This document shows, in pieces, positions 25,468 through 34,389 of a DNA stretch of 64,000 nt. Origin of the DNA: Streptomyces monashensis (lineage in GTDB: Bacteria > Actinomycetota > Actinomycetes > Streptomycetales > Streptomycetaceae). The notes beneath the pieces were generated by a model. It was not told the origin of the DNA. It saw only the letters and a program-made list of their open reading frames with translations, and ran no database searches. The stretch spans positions 62,001 through 126,000 of the forward strand of contig NZ_MLYO01000032.1 in assembly GCF_001866665.1 (NCBI RefSeq), given 5' to 3'. Position 1 is the first letter of the stretch; each line of letters starts with the position of its first letter. The position numbers and the translations under genes are program-made.

Positions 25468-27864
25468 ATGACCCACATAGACGCGGGCGCCGAACTCGAC
25501 CCCGTGCATCCGGTGGCCCTGCCGATGACCAGGTCGGCCGGGCTGACCGGCGCCGAGGTGGCGGACCGCGTCAGGCGCGGGCAGGTCAACGACGTTCCCG
25601 TGCGCAGCAGCCGCTCGCTCGGCGAGATCGCGCGGGCGAACGTCTTCACCCGGTTCAACGCGATCATCGGCGTGCTCTGGGTGATCATGCTGTGCGTCGC
25701 GCCGATCCAGGACAGCCTGTTCGGCTTCGTGATCCTCGCCAACACCGGCATCGGCATCGTCCAGGAGTGGCGGGCCAAGCAGACCCTCGACTCCCTCGCG
25801 GTGGTCGGCGAGGCCAGACCGACGGTGCGCCGGGACGGGGCGGCCGTCGGGATCGCGACCGACGAGATCGTGCTCGGCGACCTGATCGAGATCGGCCCCG
25901 GGGACAAGGTCGTCGTGGACGGGGTGTGCGCCGAGGCCGACGGGCTGGAGATCGACGAGTCGCTGCTGACCGGCGAGGCCGACCCCGTCGTCAAACGCTC
26001 CGGCGACCCGGTCATGTCCGGCAGCTTCGTGGTCGCGGGCGGCGGCGCCTTCCAGGCCACCAAGGTCGGCCGCGAGGCCTACGCCGCCCAGCTCGCCGAG
26101 GAGGCCTCCCGCTTCACACTGGTCCACTCCGAGCTGCGCACCGGCATCTCCACGATCCTCAAGTACGTCACCTGGATGATGGCCCCGGCGGCCGTCGGGC
26201 TCGTCATCACCCAGCTCGTCGTCAAGAGCAACGACGTCAAGGACGCGGTGGCCCGGACCGTCGGCGGGATCGTCCCGATGGTCCCCGAGGGGCTGGTGCT
26301 GCTCACCTCCGTCGCCTTCGCGATCGGCGTGATCCGGCTGGGCCGCAGGCAGTGCCTGGTGCAGGAGCTCCCGGCCATCGAGGGGCTGGCCCGCGTCGAC
26401 ACCGTCTGCCTGGACAAGACCGGCACCCTCACCGAGGGCGGCATGGACGTCACCCGGCTCAGGATCCTCGACGGCTACGACGAGACGTACGTACGCAAGG
26501 TCCTCGGCGCGCTCGGCGAGTCCGACCCGCGCCCCAACGCCTCCCTCCAGGCGATCATCGACGCCTACCCCGACAGCGTCGAGTGGCGCTGTGTGGAGTC
26601 GCTGCCGTTCTCCTCGGCCCGCAAGTACAGCGGGGCCGCGTTCAGCGAGGGGGACGGCGAGACCAGCACCTGGCTGCTGGGCGCCCCGGACGTGCTCCTC
26701 GCCGACGGCGACCCGGCCCTGGCCGACACCGAGCAGCTCAACGAGCAGGGGCTGCGAGTGCTGCTGCTGGCCCGCGCCGTGCGCGACCTGGACGACGTCG
26801 AGCCGGCCCGTGGCGCCCGCGCCGCCGCCCTCGTCGTACTCGAACAGCGGCTGCGGCCGGACGCGGCCGACACCCTGCGCTACTTCGCCGAGCAGGACGT
26901 CCGCGCCAAGGTCATCTCCGGGGACAACGCGGTCTCGGTCGGCGCGGTCGCGGCCAAGCTGGGCCTTGAGGGCACGACGGTGGACGCGCGGCGGCTGCCC
27001 GGCGACGCGGCGGGCATGGCGCGGGCGCTGGACTCCGGGACGGTCTTCGGGCGGGTCACCCCGCAGCAGAAGCGGGACATGGTGGGCGCGCTCCAGTCGC
27101 GCGGGCACACGGTCGCGATGACCGGCGACGGCGTGAACGACGTGCTCGCGCTGAAGGACGCCGACATCGGGGTCGCCATGGGCTCCGGCTCGGAGGCGAC
27201 GCGCGCGGTGGCGCAGATCGTGCTGCTGGACAACAGCTTCGCGAGCCTGCCGTCGGTCGTCGCCGAGGGGCGCCGGGTGATCGGCAACATCACGCGCGTG
27301 GCGACGCTGTTCCTGGTGAAGACCGTGTACTCCGTGCTACTGGCGGTCCTCGTGGTCTGCTGGCGCGTCGAATACCCCTTCCTCCCCCGCCACTTGACCA
27401 TGCTCTCCACCCTCACCATCGGCGTCCCGGCCTTCTTCCTGGCCCTCGCCCCCAACAAGGAGCGCGCGAAACCCCACTTCGTCCGGCGGGTGATGCGGTA
27501 CTCGATCCCGGGCGGCGTGATGTGCGGGGCGGCGACCTTCGTGACCTATCTGATCGCCCGTCACTATTACGGCGACGGCCGCGAGTTGGGCGCCGAGACC
27601 AGCGCGGCCACGCTGACACTGTTCCTGATCTCCATGTGGATCCTGGCGATCGTCGCCCGGCCCTACACCTGGTGGCGGGTGACCCTGGTGGCCGCGATGG
27701 GCCTGGCGTTCCTGGTGGTCCTGGTCGTCCCGGCCCTGCAGAGCTTCTTCGCGCTGAAACTGGTGGGCGTGGCCATGCCGTGGACCGCCGTCGGGATCGC
27801 GGTGGTGGCGGCGGCCGCCCTGGAGTGGATCTGGAAGTGGGTGGATCGGCGGATTCCTGTATAG
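25468..27864 (+). CDS. P-type cation ATPase, CtpE-like
   Basis: 798 residues, matching mycobacterial CtpE (about 797), a calcium-linked P-type ATPase of the cytoplasmic membrane. Elements in order: actuator domain with LLTGEADPV, phosphorylation site DKTGTLT near residue 315, hinge TGDGVNDVLALKDADIG, and ten or so membrane helices with four or five C-terminal ones. Ca2+ is inferred from CtpE; the metal is not proven. Probably leaderless. Confidence 0.92.
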   Translation: MTHIDAGAELDPVHPVALPMTRSAGLTGAEVADRVRRGQVNDVPVRSSRSLGEIARANVFTRFNAIIGVLWVIMLCVAPIQDSLFGFVILANTGIGIVQEWRAKQTLDSLAVVGEARPTVRRDGAAVGIATDEIVLGDLIEIGPGDKVVVDGVCAEADGLEIDESLLTGEADPVVKRSGDPVMSGSFVVAGGGAFQATKVGREAYAAQLAEEASRFTLVHSELRTGISTILKYVTWMMAPAAVGLVITQLVVKSNDVKDAVARTVGGIVPMVPEGLVLLTSVAFAIGVIRLGRRQCLVQELPAIEGLARVDTVCLDKTGTLTEGGMDVTRLRILDGYDETYVRKVLGALGESDPRPNASLQAIIDAYPDSVEWRCVESLPFSSARKYSGAAFSEGDGETSTWLLGAPDVLLADGDPALADTEQLNEQGLRVLLLARAVRDLDDVEPARGARAAALVVLEQRLRPDAADTLRYFAEQDVRAKVISGDNAVSVGAVAAKLGLEGTTVDARRLPGDAAGMARALDSGTVFGRVTPQQKRDMVGALQSRGHTVAMTGDGVNDVLALKDADIGVAMGSGSEATRAVAQIVLLDNSFASLPSVVAEGRRVIGNITRVATLFLVKTVYSVLLAVLVVCWRVEYPFLPRHLTMLSTLTIGVPAFFLALAPNKERAKPHFVRRVMRYSIPGGVMCGAATFVTYLIARHYYGDGRELGAETSAATLTLFLISMWILAIVARPYTWWRVTLVAAMGLAFLVVLVVPALQSFFALKLVGVAMPWTAVGIAVVAAAALEWIWKWVDRRIPV

Positions 27865-27923
27865 ACGTAGGCGGCGCGGCTTTCGTGCGACCGGACCGCA
27901 CGTGGGGCGCACAGGCTCTCAGG

Positions 27924-27968
27924 GTGTTGAAGACCATCGTGTTCGACATCGGAGAGACGATCAGATGA
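27924..27968 (+). pseudogene. 14-codon remnant of a HAD-hydrolase gene fused ahead of an XRE-like gene
   Basis: GTG 27924 encodes VLKTIVFDIGETIR then TGA. IVFDIGET is the nucleophile-motif start of HAD hydrolases, but the rest of the gene is missing. The stop overlaps the ATG of the next gene as ATGA. Either a deletion joined the 5' end of a HAD gene to a truncated XRE gene, or the fragment now serves as a translated leader. Confidence 0.55.
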
Positions 27969-28675
27969 ACCTCAGCCAGGACGAGTTCGCCCGGGGCTTA
28001 CGTGGCGCAGGCGAGGAGCTGGGGGAGCCGAACGACGCCTCCAAGCGACTCGTACAACGCTGGGAGTCCGGGGAGACCAGGACATGCCGTCCGCTGTATG
28101 CGCGGGCACTGAAGCGGTTCACCGGCCGTACCCCTGAATCGCTGGGCTTCACGATCCCGATGGCACGCGTCCACTCGGACGGGGCAGGAGGCCACGACAT
28201 GGAGGCTGGGGAAGTCGGCATGGCTGACGCTGCCGCAGGCCCGGAGCCAGAGCCGCAGAACGCGTACGCGGGCGTCTGGCTGTCCCGGTACGAGTTCTAC
28301 TCGTCCAGCCGTGACGAGACGTTCGACTGCAGGCATCACATCGTGATCGTCCAGCACGGCAACCGGCTGACAGCCCAGAGCCTGCCCGGAGCGTCGACCA
28401 ACCCGGACAGCCCGTTGTCCCTGGATCTCACCGTTGATCGGAACGTCGTCACCGGTACGTGGACCGAGCAGACGGCGGCCGACGGGTACTACCAGGGCGC
28501 CCGGTACCACGGTGCGGTTCAGCTGCTCGTCGAGCCGACAGGCCGACGTATGGCGGGCAGGTGGGTCGGGTTCGGCAAAGACTTCGATGTGAACACGGGC
28601 CCGTGGGAGCTGCGCCTGCTCGACCGGTCGACAGGCCGCGCGAGCATCGAGCGGTACTCGACCACACCGCAGTGA
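27965..28675 (+). CDS. XRE-like helix-turn-helix protein with C-terminal lipocalin-like domain
   Basis: 236 residues from ATG 27965. HTH begins at once (MNLSQDEFARGLRGAGEEL, then KRLVQRWESGET), so the normal short N-terminal lead (about 10-20 residues) appears missing. Linker at residues 65-100, then a beta-rich domain from about 100 (AYAGVWLSRYEFYSS to WELRLLDRSTG). Other Streptomyces proteins share this layout; ligand unknown. DNA binding may be weakened by the N-terminal loss. Confidence 0.78.
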   Translation: MNLSQDEFARGLRGAGEELGEPNDASKRLVQRWESGETRTCRPLYARALKRFTGRTPESLGFTIPMARVHSDGAGGHDMEAGEVGMADAAAGPEPEPQNAYAGVWLSRYEFYSSSRDETFDCRHHIVIVQHGNRLTAQSLPGASTNPDSPLSLDLTVDRNVVTGTWTEQTAADGYYQGARYHGAVQLLVEPTGRRMAGRWVGFGKDFDVNTGPWELRLLDRSTGRASIERYSTTPQ

Positions 28676-28679
28676 GGAT

Positions 28680-28729
28680 CGGGGCGCTCCCCTGCGAGGA
28701 AACAGTGGGAGCCGCCCCGTGCGGGCGCC
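28680..28729. terminator. Bulged hairpin between convergent genes
   Basis: CGGGGCGCTCCC pairs with GGGAGCCGCCCCG (one bulged C). It sits between the XRE-like stop (28675) and the sacsin-like gene stop (28739), so it can serve both. Confidence 0.6.
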
Positions 28730-28738
28730 TGGCAGCCG

Positions 28739-31700
28739 TCAGTCGAACCACCGGTCCCTGGCCAGTTCCTCCGTTCTGGACGGGTCCTCCAGCAGGGCCG
28801 CCACCTCGAAGCGTCGGGGCCACTGGCCCGCCGCCCAGGCCAGGCCGGCCGCGACGCCCTCCAGCGTGGCCGCGTGCAGCGCGCCGTCGGTGGTCAGGCG
28901 CCAGTCGATCTCCACGCCGTCCACGAGGAGTTCCTCGTGCTCGACGTAGGTCTCGGGGGTGCGCGGGCCGAGCAGGACGCGCACCGGCTCCGGTACGTCG
29001 TGTTCGGTGCCCTCCGAGTGGACCTCACCGGTGACGGACTCGCTCAGCCGCCGCACCTGGAACAGCTCCGCCAGCTCGGCGGCCCGCGCCGGGCGGACCG
29101 GCAGCAGGGGCACGCCGGAGGTGAAGGGCAGCAGGTCGGGTGAGTCGACCACGACCGCCTCGGTGGCGTCCACGACCTCCACCTGTCCGTCGGTCACGGC
29201 TCTCAGTTCGTCCGGCAGGGTCACCTGCTCGGGGTCCAGGTCCGCCAACGCGCCGTAAAGGCCGTGCAGTTGGGCGGAGGAGACCGGGCGCGCGGGGTCG
29301 GACAGGCGGTCCAGCAGTTCGGCGGCGCCGCCCGGCTCGTCCAGCAGGGCCGCGACCGAGGTGCGTACGCCGAGGGCGCGCAGTACCTGCTCGTCCTCGA
29401 AGCCGGTCGCGTCGGCCTCGTCGTACAGGCCGTGCAGGAGGGGATCGCCGCCTGCGGCGAGGAGGCCGGCGGGGCGACGGCCGTCGAGGACGGGGTGGCC
29501 GCGCAGCCACCAGGCCGTGTACGGCCGTACGACCTCGTGCGTGCCGTCGGGCAGCAGGATGCGGACCGGCTGGGTCAGGGCGTCCCTCAGCGGCGGCTGG
29601 GCGAGGAGGGCGAGGGCTTCGGGCCAGCGGGCGTCGTCCACGAGGTCCAGGTCGCGTACCGCGATCAGCTCGGTGGCGACCGGCGGGACGGGGCTGTCGG
29701 GGAAGCGGTCGAGGATGTCCTCGCACCACACGTCGACGGCGTCGAGCAGCCCGGCGTCGTCGGGCTCGGCGAAGTCGCCCTCGCGGGGCTCCAGTTCGTC
29801 CGGGTCGAGGACGACGTCGGCGGCGCGGACCAGGGCGAAGTTCGCGAGCACCCCGCAGGCGGTCAGCGGCTGCTCCCCCCACTTGTCGGCCATGTCGGCG
29901 TCCACGGCGGCGAGTTCGCCCTCGCGGATCACGCGGGCGAACGCGCTGCCGGGCAGGACCAGCTCGCCCGCCGGCGCCAGTTCGCCGTCCTCGTCGGGCA
30001 GGGCGAGCGCGCCGAGCCAGGGCTCGTCACCGGGCTCCAGCCCCGCGTCGCGCACCAACGCCAGGACGGTGTCGGCCAGTTCCTCGGCGTCCGGCGCGTC
30101 CTCCTCCCAGCCCAGTGCCCCCTCCTCGTCCAGCGAGGCGGCGACGGCGGCCCGGACCTGCGGGGTGGTGAGCACCGCGCGCGGGCTCGCGGGCAGCGCG
30201 CCCAGCTTCTCCAGAAGCGGGTGCGCGGCGCTCTCGTGGGCGACCTTCAGCCCGATCCGGCCGAGGACTTCGGGGTCGATCCGCGCGGCGTCCGGGGTGG
30301 GGAGGAGGACCTGGCGCGGGCCGATGGCCGTGCGGCCGTCGGCGAGCGGCACGGGCAGCCCGGAGAGCCGGTCGGGGTCGACCCCGGCGAGGCTGTCGTA
30401 GAGCCGCCACCACCAGTCGGGGTCCTTCTCCAGTCCGGCGAGGCGGTCGACGGCGTCGGCGAGGGAGAGCCGGGCGACGCCCAGGCCGCGCAGCTCGGAG
30501 CGTCGTTCCAGGCCCGCGGGCAGCAGGGTGGGCAGTACCTCGGCGAGCACCCGGACGGTGTCCGCCCCGGCGCCCTCCACGAGCTCGGCGTCCCGGGGCC
30601 GCAGCACCTCGGGCAGCTCGTCCTCGCCGCTCGGCGCGAGCGCCGGGGGCAGGAAGGCGGTGCGCGGCAGCCGCTCCAGCACGGCCTGCCGCAGGGCACC
30701 GTCCAGCACGCCCTTGCCCAGCGGGCCGGGCACGAGGTCGATGATCCCGTCCGTCACCGGCCGCCAGGCGGCGAGGAGTTCGGCGTACGCGTCGGCCGCG
30801 CGCTGCACCAGGAAGTCGGTGAGGGGGCCGGGGGCCGCGTGCCGGCGGGTGGTGTCGAGCGGGAAGGAGGCGATGAGCAGGGCCGGGACGCCGAGCGGCT
30901 CGTCGCTCGGGGTGGGGGCGTGCACGACGGGCGCGGTGCGCGGCCGCACGGGCCGCCCGGCCTCGTCCTCGGGCACCGCCCAGGTGACGGACCAGTGGGG
31001 CCGCAGCCGCTCCTCCACGGGCCGGTCGGCGAGCAGGTCGGCGGCGAGCGCGCCGTGCGCGGAGACGCTGCGCCACCGCGTCGTGCCCTCCCGCGAGTCC
31101 TCCACGACGGTGACGGCGCCGTCGGCGGCACTGGTACGGCGGCGCAGGACACGCGGCTCCCGGCCGTCGACCTCGATGACGACCTCCGCCAGGCCCGGCA
31201 GGGCGAGGAGCAGCGCGTCGTCCACGGCGTCGAGGAGCCGCTCGGCGAGGTCGGCGGCGGCCGTGTCCCGCAGCGGCAGGATGACGGCGGTGTCGTACGA
31301 CTCCGGCGCGGTGCCCTCGGCGGCGAACGGCAGCCGGAGCAGCGGCACATGGCCGTCCCGCCGCCGGACCTCGTCGCCCAGTCCCGGGCTGTGCCGGGCG
31401 GTGCCGGCGGCCAGCTCGCGCGCCTCGGCGAGCGACCAGCGCACCCCGCCGTGGCGTCCCACGATCGCGGGCTCGTCCGTCACCGCGATGACGGCGGCGA
31501 ACCCGACGCCGAACCGTCCCACGGCGCTGCGGGCGCCCTCGGCGTCCCGCTTGGCGGAGGCCCGCAGGGTGGACAGCGACTCGACACCGGCGGCGTCCAG
31601 CGGGGCACCGGTGTTGGCGGCGACGAGGACGCCGCCGTGGAGGGTGAGCCGCAGCCGGCCCGGAGCGTGCGCGCGTGCGGCGGCGTCGGCGGCGTTCTGC

Positions 31701-31879
31701 GCCAGCTCCACGACCAGCCGGTCCCGGTAGCCGCCCAGGACCAGGTCCTCCTCGGCGTTGGCGTCCTCCCGGAACCGGGCGGGGCTGGTGGCCCAGGCGT
31801 CGAGCACACCGCGCCGCAGCCGGGCGGTGCCGAAGGGGTCGGCGCCCTCGGCCGTCGGCCGCACGTACTTGCTGCTCAC
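28739..31879 (-). CDS. Large protein with sacsin/HSP90-like N-terminal ATP-binding domain
   Basis: 1046 residues. The N-terminal Bergerat fold has the Mg-binding Asn in VVELAQNAADAAAR and the glycine box GRFGVGFAAV, as in the sacsin/HSP90 repeat region. The remainder (about 250-1046) is acidic and Leu/Asp-rich with no recognised domain. Bacterial sacsin-like ATPases are thought to be chaperone- or stress-related, but the role is unknown. Start GTG 31879 is 8 bases after GGAGA; GTG 31885 is closer than is normal. Monocistronic. Confidence 0.88.
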   Translation of the reverse strand: MSSKYVRPTAEGADPFGTARLRRGVLDAWATSPARFREDANAEEDLVLGGYRDRLVVELAQNAADAAARAHAPGRLRLTLHGGVLVAANTGAPLDAAGVESLSTLRASAKRDAEGARSAVGRFGVGFAAVIAVTDEPAIVGRHGGVRWSLAEARELAAGTARHSPGLGDEVRRRDGHVPLLRLPFAAEGTAPESYDTAVILPLRDTAAADLAERLLDAVDDALLLALPGLAEVVIEVDGREPRVLRRRTSAADGAVTVVEDSREGTTRWRSVSAHGALAADLLADRPVEERLRPHWSVTWAVPEDEAGRPVRPRTAPVVHAPTPSDEPLGVPALLIASFPLDTTRRHAAPGPLTDFLVQRAADAYAELLAAWRPVTDGIIDLVPGPLGKGVLDGALRQAVLERLPRTAFLPPALAPSGEDELPEVLRPRDAELVEGAGADTVRVLAEVLPTLLPAGLERRSELRGLGVARLSLADAVDRLAGLEKDPDWWWRLYDSLAGVDPDRLSGLPVPLADGRTAIGPRQVLLPTPDAARIDPEVLGRIGLKVAHESAAHPLLEKLGALPASPRAVLTTPQVRAAVAASLDEEGALGWEEDAPDAEELADTVLALVRDAGLEPGDEPWLGALALPDEDGELAPAGELVLPGSAFARVIREGELAAVDADMADKWGEQPLTACGVLANFALVRAADVVLDPDELEPREGDFAEPDDAGLLDAVDVWCEDILDRFPDSPVPPVATELIAVRDLDLVDDARWPEALALLAQPPLRDALTQPVRILLPDGTHEVVRPYTAWWLRGHPVLDGRRPAGLLAAGGDPLLHGLYDEADATGFEDEQVLRALGVRTSVAALLDEPGGAAELLDRLSDPARPVSSAQLHGLYGALADLDPEQVTLPDELRAVTDGQVEVVDATEAVVVDSPDLLPFTSGVPLLPVRPARAAELAELFQVRRLSESVTGEVHSEGTEHDVPEPVRVLLGPRTPETYVEHEELLVDGVEIDWRLTTDGALHAATLEGVAAGLAWAAGQWPRRFEVAALLEDPSRTEELARDRWFD

Positions 31880-31933
31880 GTTCACTCTCCACCTCGTCGC
31901 TGTGAGGACGAAGGTACAGCGCACACGGGGTGA

Positions 31934-31980
31934 CCGGGGCCCGGGTGCCGGGTGCCGGGCCGCAGGGCGGCGGGCCCCGG
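31934..31980 (-). terminator. Terminator hairpin after the secreted lipase gene
   Basis: CCGGGGCCCG (31934-31943) and CGGGCCCCGG (31971-31980) are perfect arms; they lie 10 bases past the lipase stop. Confidence 0.6.
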
Positions 31981-31989
31981 CCGGCCGCT

Positions 31990-32970
31990 TCAGCCGCCGA
32001 GCACGGGCAGGGAGAGGTGGCAGTCGACGGGCCGCGCGTGGGCGGGGTCGAGGGCGTTGCGCACGAGTTGGGCGGCGTTGGCGTCGTACGCGATGGAGAC
32101 GTGCTCGGAGAGGTCCTGCCGGCAGACGTCCTGGATCGTGATGTTCTTGACGGTCGCGTCCGGACCCGCGGTCAGGAACTGGTGGGTGTACGGGGTGACG
32201 ACCTCGTCGAGCCGGGTGGCGATGACGGTGTAGCCGACGCCCGGCTGGGTGTCCCCGCCCCGGTCCAGGGTCGTGTTCACGTCGGAGCCGACCATCTGGT
32301 CGGCGTAGGCCTGGCCGAGGAGGAGGGAGACGGGCTGGTTCAGGCCCAGCTCGGTGGTGAGGGTGCCGAGGCCGGAGGCGGTCGTGCCGTGGTTGGACGG
32401 CGCCAGTCCGATGAGGCTGTGCACCTTGTTCCGCTGCGGATGGGCGGCATCCGTGCCGCCCGCGAACCGCAGGTACCAGCGGGGCGTCAGACCGCCGCCC
32501 TGGGAGTGCCCGACGAGGTCGACCTGGTGGGCACCGGTGGCCCTGAGCACGCGGTCCACGTAGTCGGCGATCTGCCCGGCGGACACCGGGACGTGCGCTG
32601 TGGCCTTGACCGGACTGCCCGGTGTCCCGCCGTAGTTGACGGCGAAGACGCAGTAGCCCAGCTGCTTCAGGTACGGGGCCATGAGGCCCCAGTCGTCATG
32701 GGCGTTCGCCCAGGTGCCGTGGACCAGGACGACCGGGCGCGGATGCGCGCGCGTCGGCTTGCAGCTCCAGTCGTCGGCGCCGGCCGGCGGCGACTCCGGC
32801 CGGACGAGCCCCTCGATCGCCGCCAGCGGGAAGGCGAGGAGCCGCCCGTGCGGTGCCGGGACCGGGGGTCCGTCGGCCGCGGCGGCCGCCCCCTGACCCC
32901 CCACGACCAGCGAGAGGGCCGCGAGACCCGCACCGACCACTGACCACCTGATGCGCCGCATCGCCCGCAT
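31990..32970 (-). CDS. Secreted alpha/beta-hydrolase (lipase/esterase)
   Basis: 326 residues. Sec signal: RRIRW, a hydrophobic core around VVGAGLAALSLVVGG, cleavage likely after the AAAAA stretch near residue 32. Oxyanion region VVLVHGTWAN and nucleophile elbow GHSQGG are clear; the late SEHVSIAYD supplies a candidate His. Several Cys can form extracellular disulfides. Resembles Streptomyces secreted lipases (SCO-type EstA/LipA). ATG 32970 follows GAGGAG. Exported, acts on esters outside the cell; substrate unproven. Confidence 0.92.
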   Translation of the reverse strand: MRAMRRIRWSVVGAGLAALSLVVGGQGAAAAADGPPVPAPHGRLLAFPLAAIEGLVRPESPPAGADDWSCKPTRAHPRPVVLVHGTWANAHDDWGLMAPYLKQLGYCVFAVNYGGTPGSPVKATAHVPVSAGQIADYVDRVLRATGAHQVDLVGHSQGGGLTPRWYLRFAGGTDAAHPQRNKVHSLIGLAPSNHGTTASGLGTLTTELGLNQPVSLLLGQAYADQMVGSDVNTTLDRGGDTQPGVGYTVIATRLDEVVTPYTHQFLTAGPDATVKNITIQDVCRQDLSEHVSIAYDANAAQLVRNALDPAHARPVDCHLSLPVLGG

Positions 32971-33150
32971 CGCACCACTCCTCGCCTCAAGGCCGGCCGA
33001 GTGCCGACGCGGCGATGATCGAAGAGCGGGGCGCCCCTTGGGCGGCCGGAGCGGACACGTCACCCCTTATGGAGCAGCGCGTTTCATCCGGTCAGCGCCC
33101 CCGGAGGGTGACTGTGAGCGATTGCCGGGACACTGTTCGCCTCCACAACG

Positions 33151-33180
33151 GCCTCCGGGAACAACTGCGTCCCCGGAGGC
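33151..33180 (-). terminator. Hairpin after the DUF3027 gene
   Basis: GCCTCCGGG (33151-33159) and CCCGGAGGC (33172-33180) pair perfectly, 22 bases past the stop of the DUF3027 gene. The rest of 32971-33201 contains only the lipase promoter region; no gene seen. Confidence 0.65.
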
Positions 33181-33201
33181 TGGCGTTGGACAGGGCAGTG
33201 G

Positions 33202-34128
33202 TCAGGAGTGGCCCAGCTCCGCCGTCTCCTCGTCGGCCGGCTCCGGGACCGAGCCCGAGTCGCGGGCGGGGCGCAGCGGGAAGACGTCGACCTTCGTCTC
33301 GTCGACGACCGGCGGGGCCACCTGCGGGGGCTTCGGCATGACCGCGGCCTCGGAGTGGGCGCCGCAGCCGTAGGAGAGGGAGACCACACGGCCGTCGGCC
33401 GGGGCGAACTCGTTGGCGCACACGCCGAAGGCCTGGCCCAGCGAGCCGCCGATCGGCGCGAGGAAGCCGCAGGTCATACACGTGGCCGGGGCCGCCTGGG
33501 CCATCGGGGTCTTCGCGCCGAAGGCCTCGTCCCAGCGGTCGGCCGCGGTGTGCAGGCCGTAGCGGGACAGGACGCGGGCGCGGCGCATGCCCAGTTCCTC
33601 GGCGACCGAGGCGATCGAGCCGCGGGAGGGGACCGTGAACTGGACGGCCGGGGTGCCCGGGGTGACCTCGGCGTCCTCCGCGTCCGCCAGCTCCTCCATC
33701 TCGTGGGAGACCAGCGCGTTCGGCGGCGGCTCCTCCTCGGCCGTGTAGCCGGGCTCCAGGCGCAGGTCCTCCTGGTCCGTGGGCAGCAGGTCGCCGGGGC
33801 CGAGGTCGCCGGGGCGCAGCCGCTCGCTCCAGGGCACCCATTCGGGGGCGAGGAGGGCGTCGGGGCCGGGGAGCAGGACGGCCTCGTCGAGTGTGACGAT
33901 CTTGGCACGGGAGGCGCGGGCCACGGTCACGGCCCAGCGCCAGCCCCGGTAGCCCAGCTCCTTGCACTCGAAGAAGTGGGTGACAACGCGGTCGCCCTCG
34001 GAGAGCAGGCCGGTGTGTTCACCGACCACACCGGGTGCGGCGGCCTCCTCGGCGGCGGCGCGGGCGAGGTCGACCGCCTCCGCGCACAGACGGTCGGGGG
34101 TGCGGCTTCGCGTTGTCGCTGCGCTCAC
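33202..34128 (-). CDS. DUF3027 protein
   Basis: 308 residues. Family likeness in HFFECKELGYRGWRWAVTVARA and PEWVPWSERLRPGDLGPGDLLPT. A middle basic helix region (IASVAEELGMRRARVLSRYGLH) could bind nucleic acid. Near the C-terminus CMTCGFLAP, CANEFAPADG and YGCGAHSE suggest a metal site. Function unknown; conserved across actinobacteria next to an MFS gene, as here (divergent, 261 bases). GTG 34128 chosen from family N-terminus; a second start further upstream is unsupported. Confidence 0.85.
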   Translation of the reverse strand: MSAATTRSRTPDRLCAEAVDLARAAAEEAAAPGVVGEHTGLLSEGDRVVTHFFECKELGYRGWRWAVTVARASRAKIVTLDEAVLLPGPDALLAPEWVPWSERLRPGDLGPGDLLPTDQEDLRLEPGYTAEEEPPPNALVSHEMEELADAEDAEVTPGTPAVQFTVPSRGSIASVAEELGMRRARVLSRYGLHTAADRWDEAFGAKTPMAQAAPATCMTCGFLAPIGGSLGQAFGVCANEFAPADGRVVSLSYGCGAHSEAAVMPKPPQVAPPVVDETKVDVFPLRPARDSGSVPEPADEETAELGHS

Positions 34129-34389
34129 AGGTATCGCTTCTCTCCTACGCCGTCTCACGTGTGGGCCTGCCTCCGGCGGGCCTGCCGACGGAGCGGACCG
34201 TAGGACCGCATCGACGTCTGCATCCGCGCGCTGGGCGCACCTCTGCCATCCATTCTGCGTTATGGCTGAGATACGCACGCTACACCGAACGGGATTCGTG
34301 GGTTTTTCCCACCCGCCCACACACCCGGCCACCCGCCCACGCACCCGACTCGCCCGGCCTCGCACTATCGGCCCGCTTCTCGGGGCACT

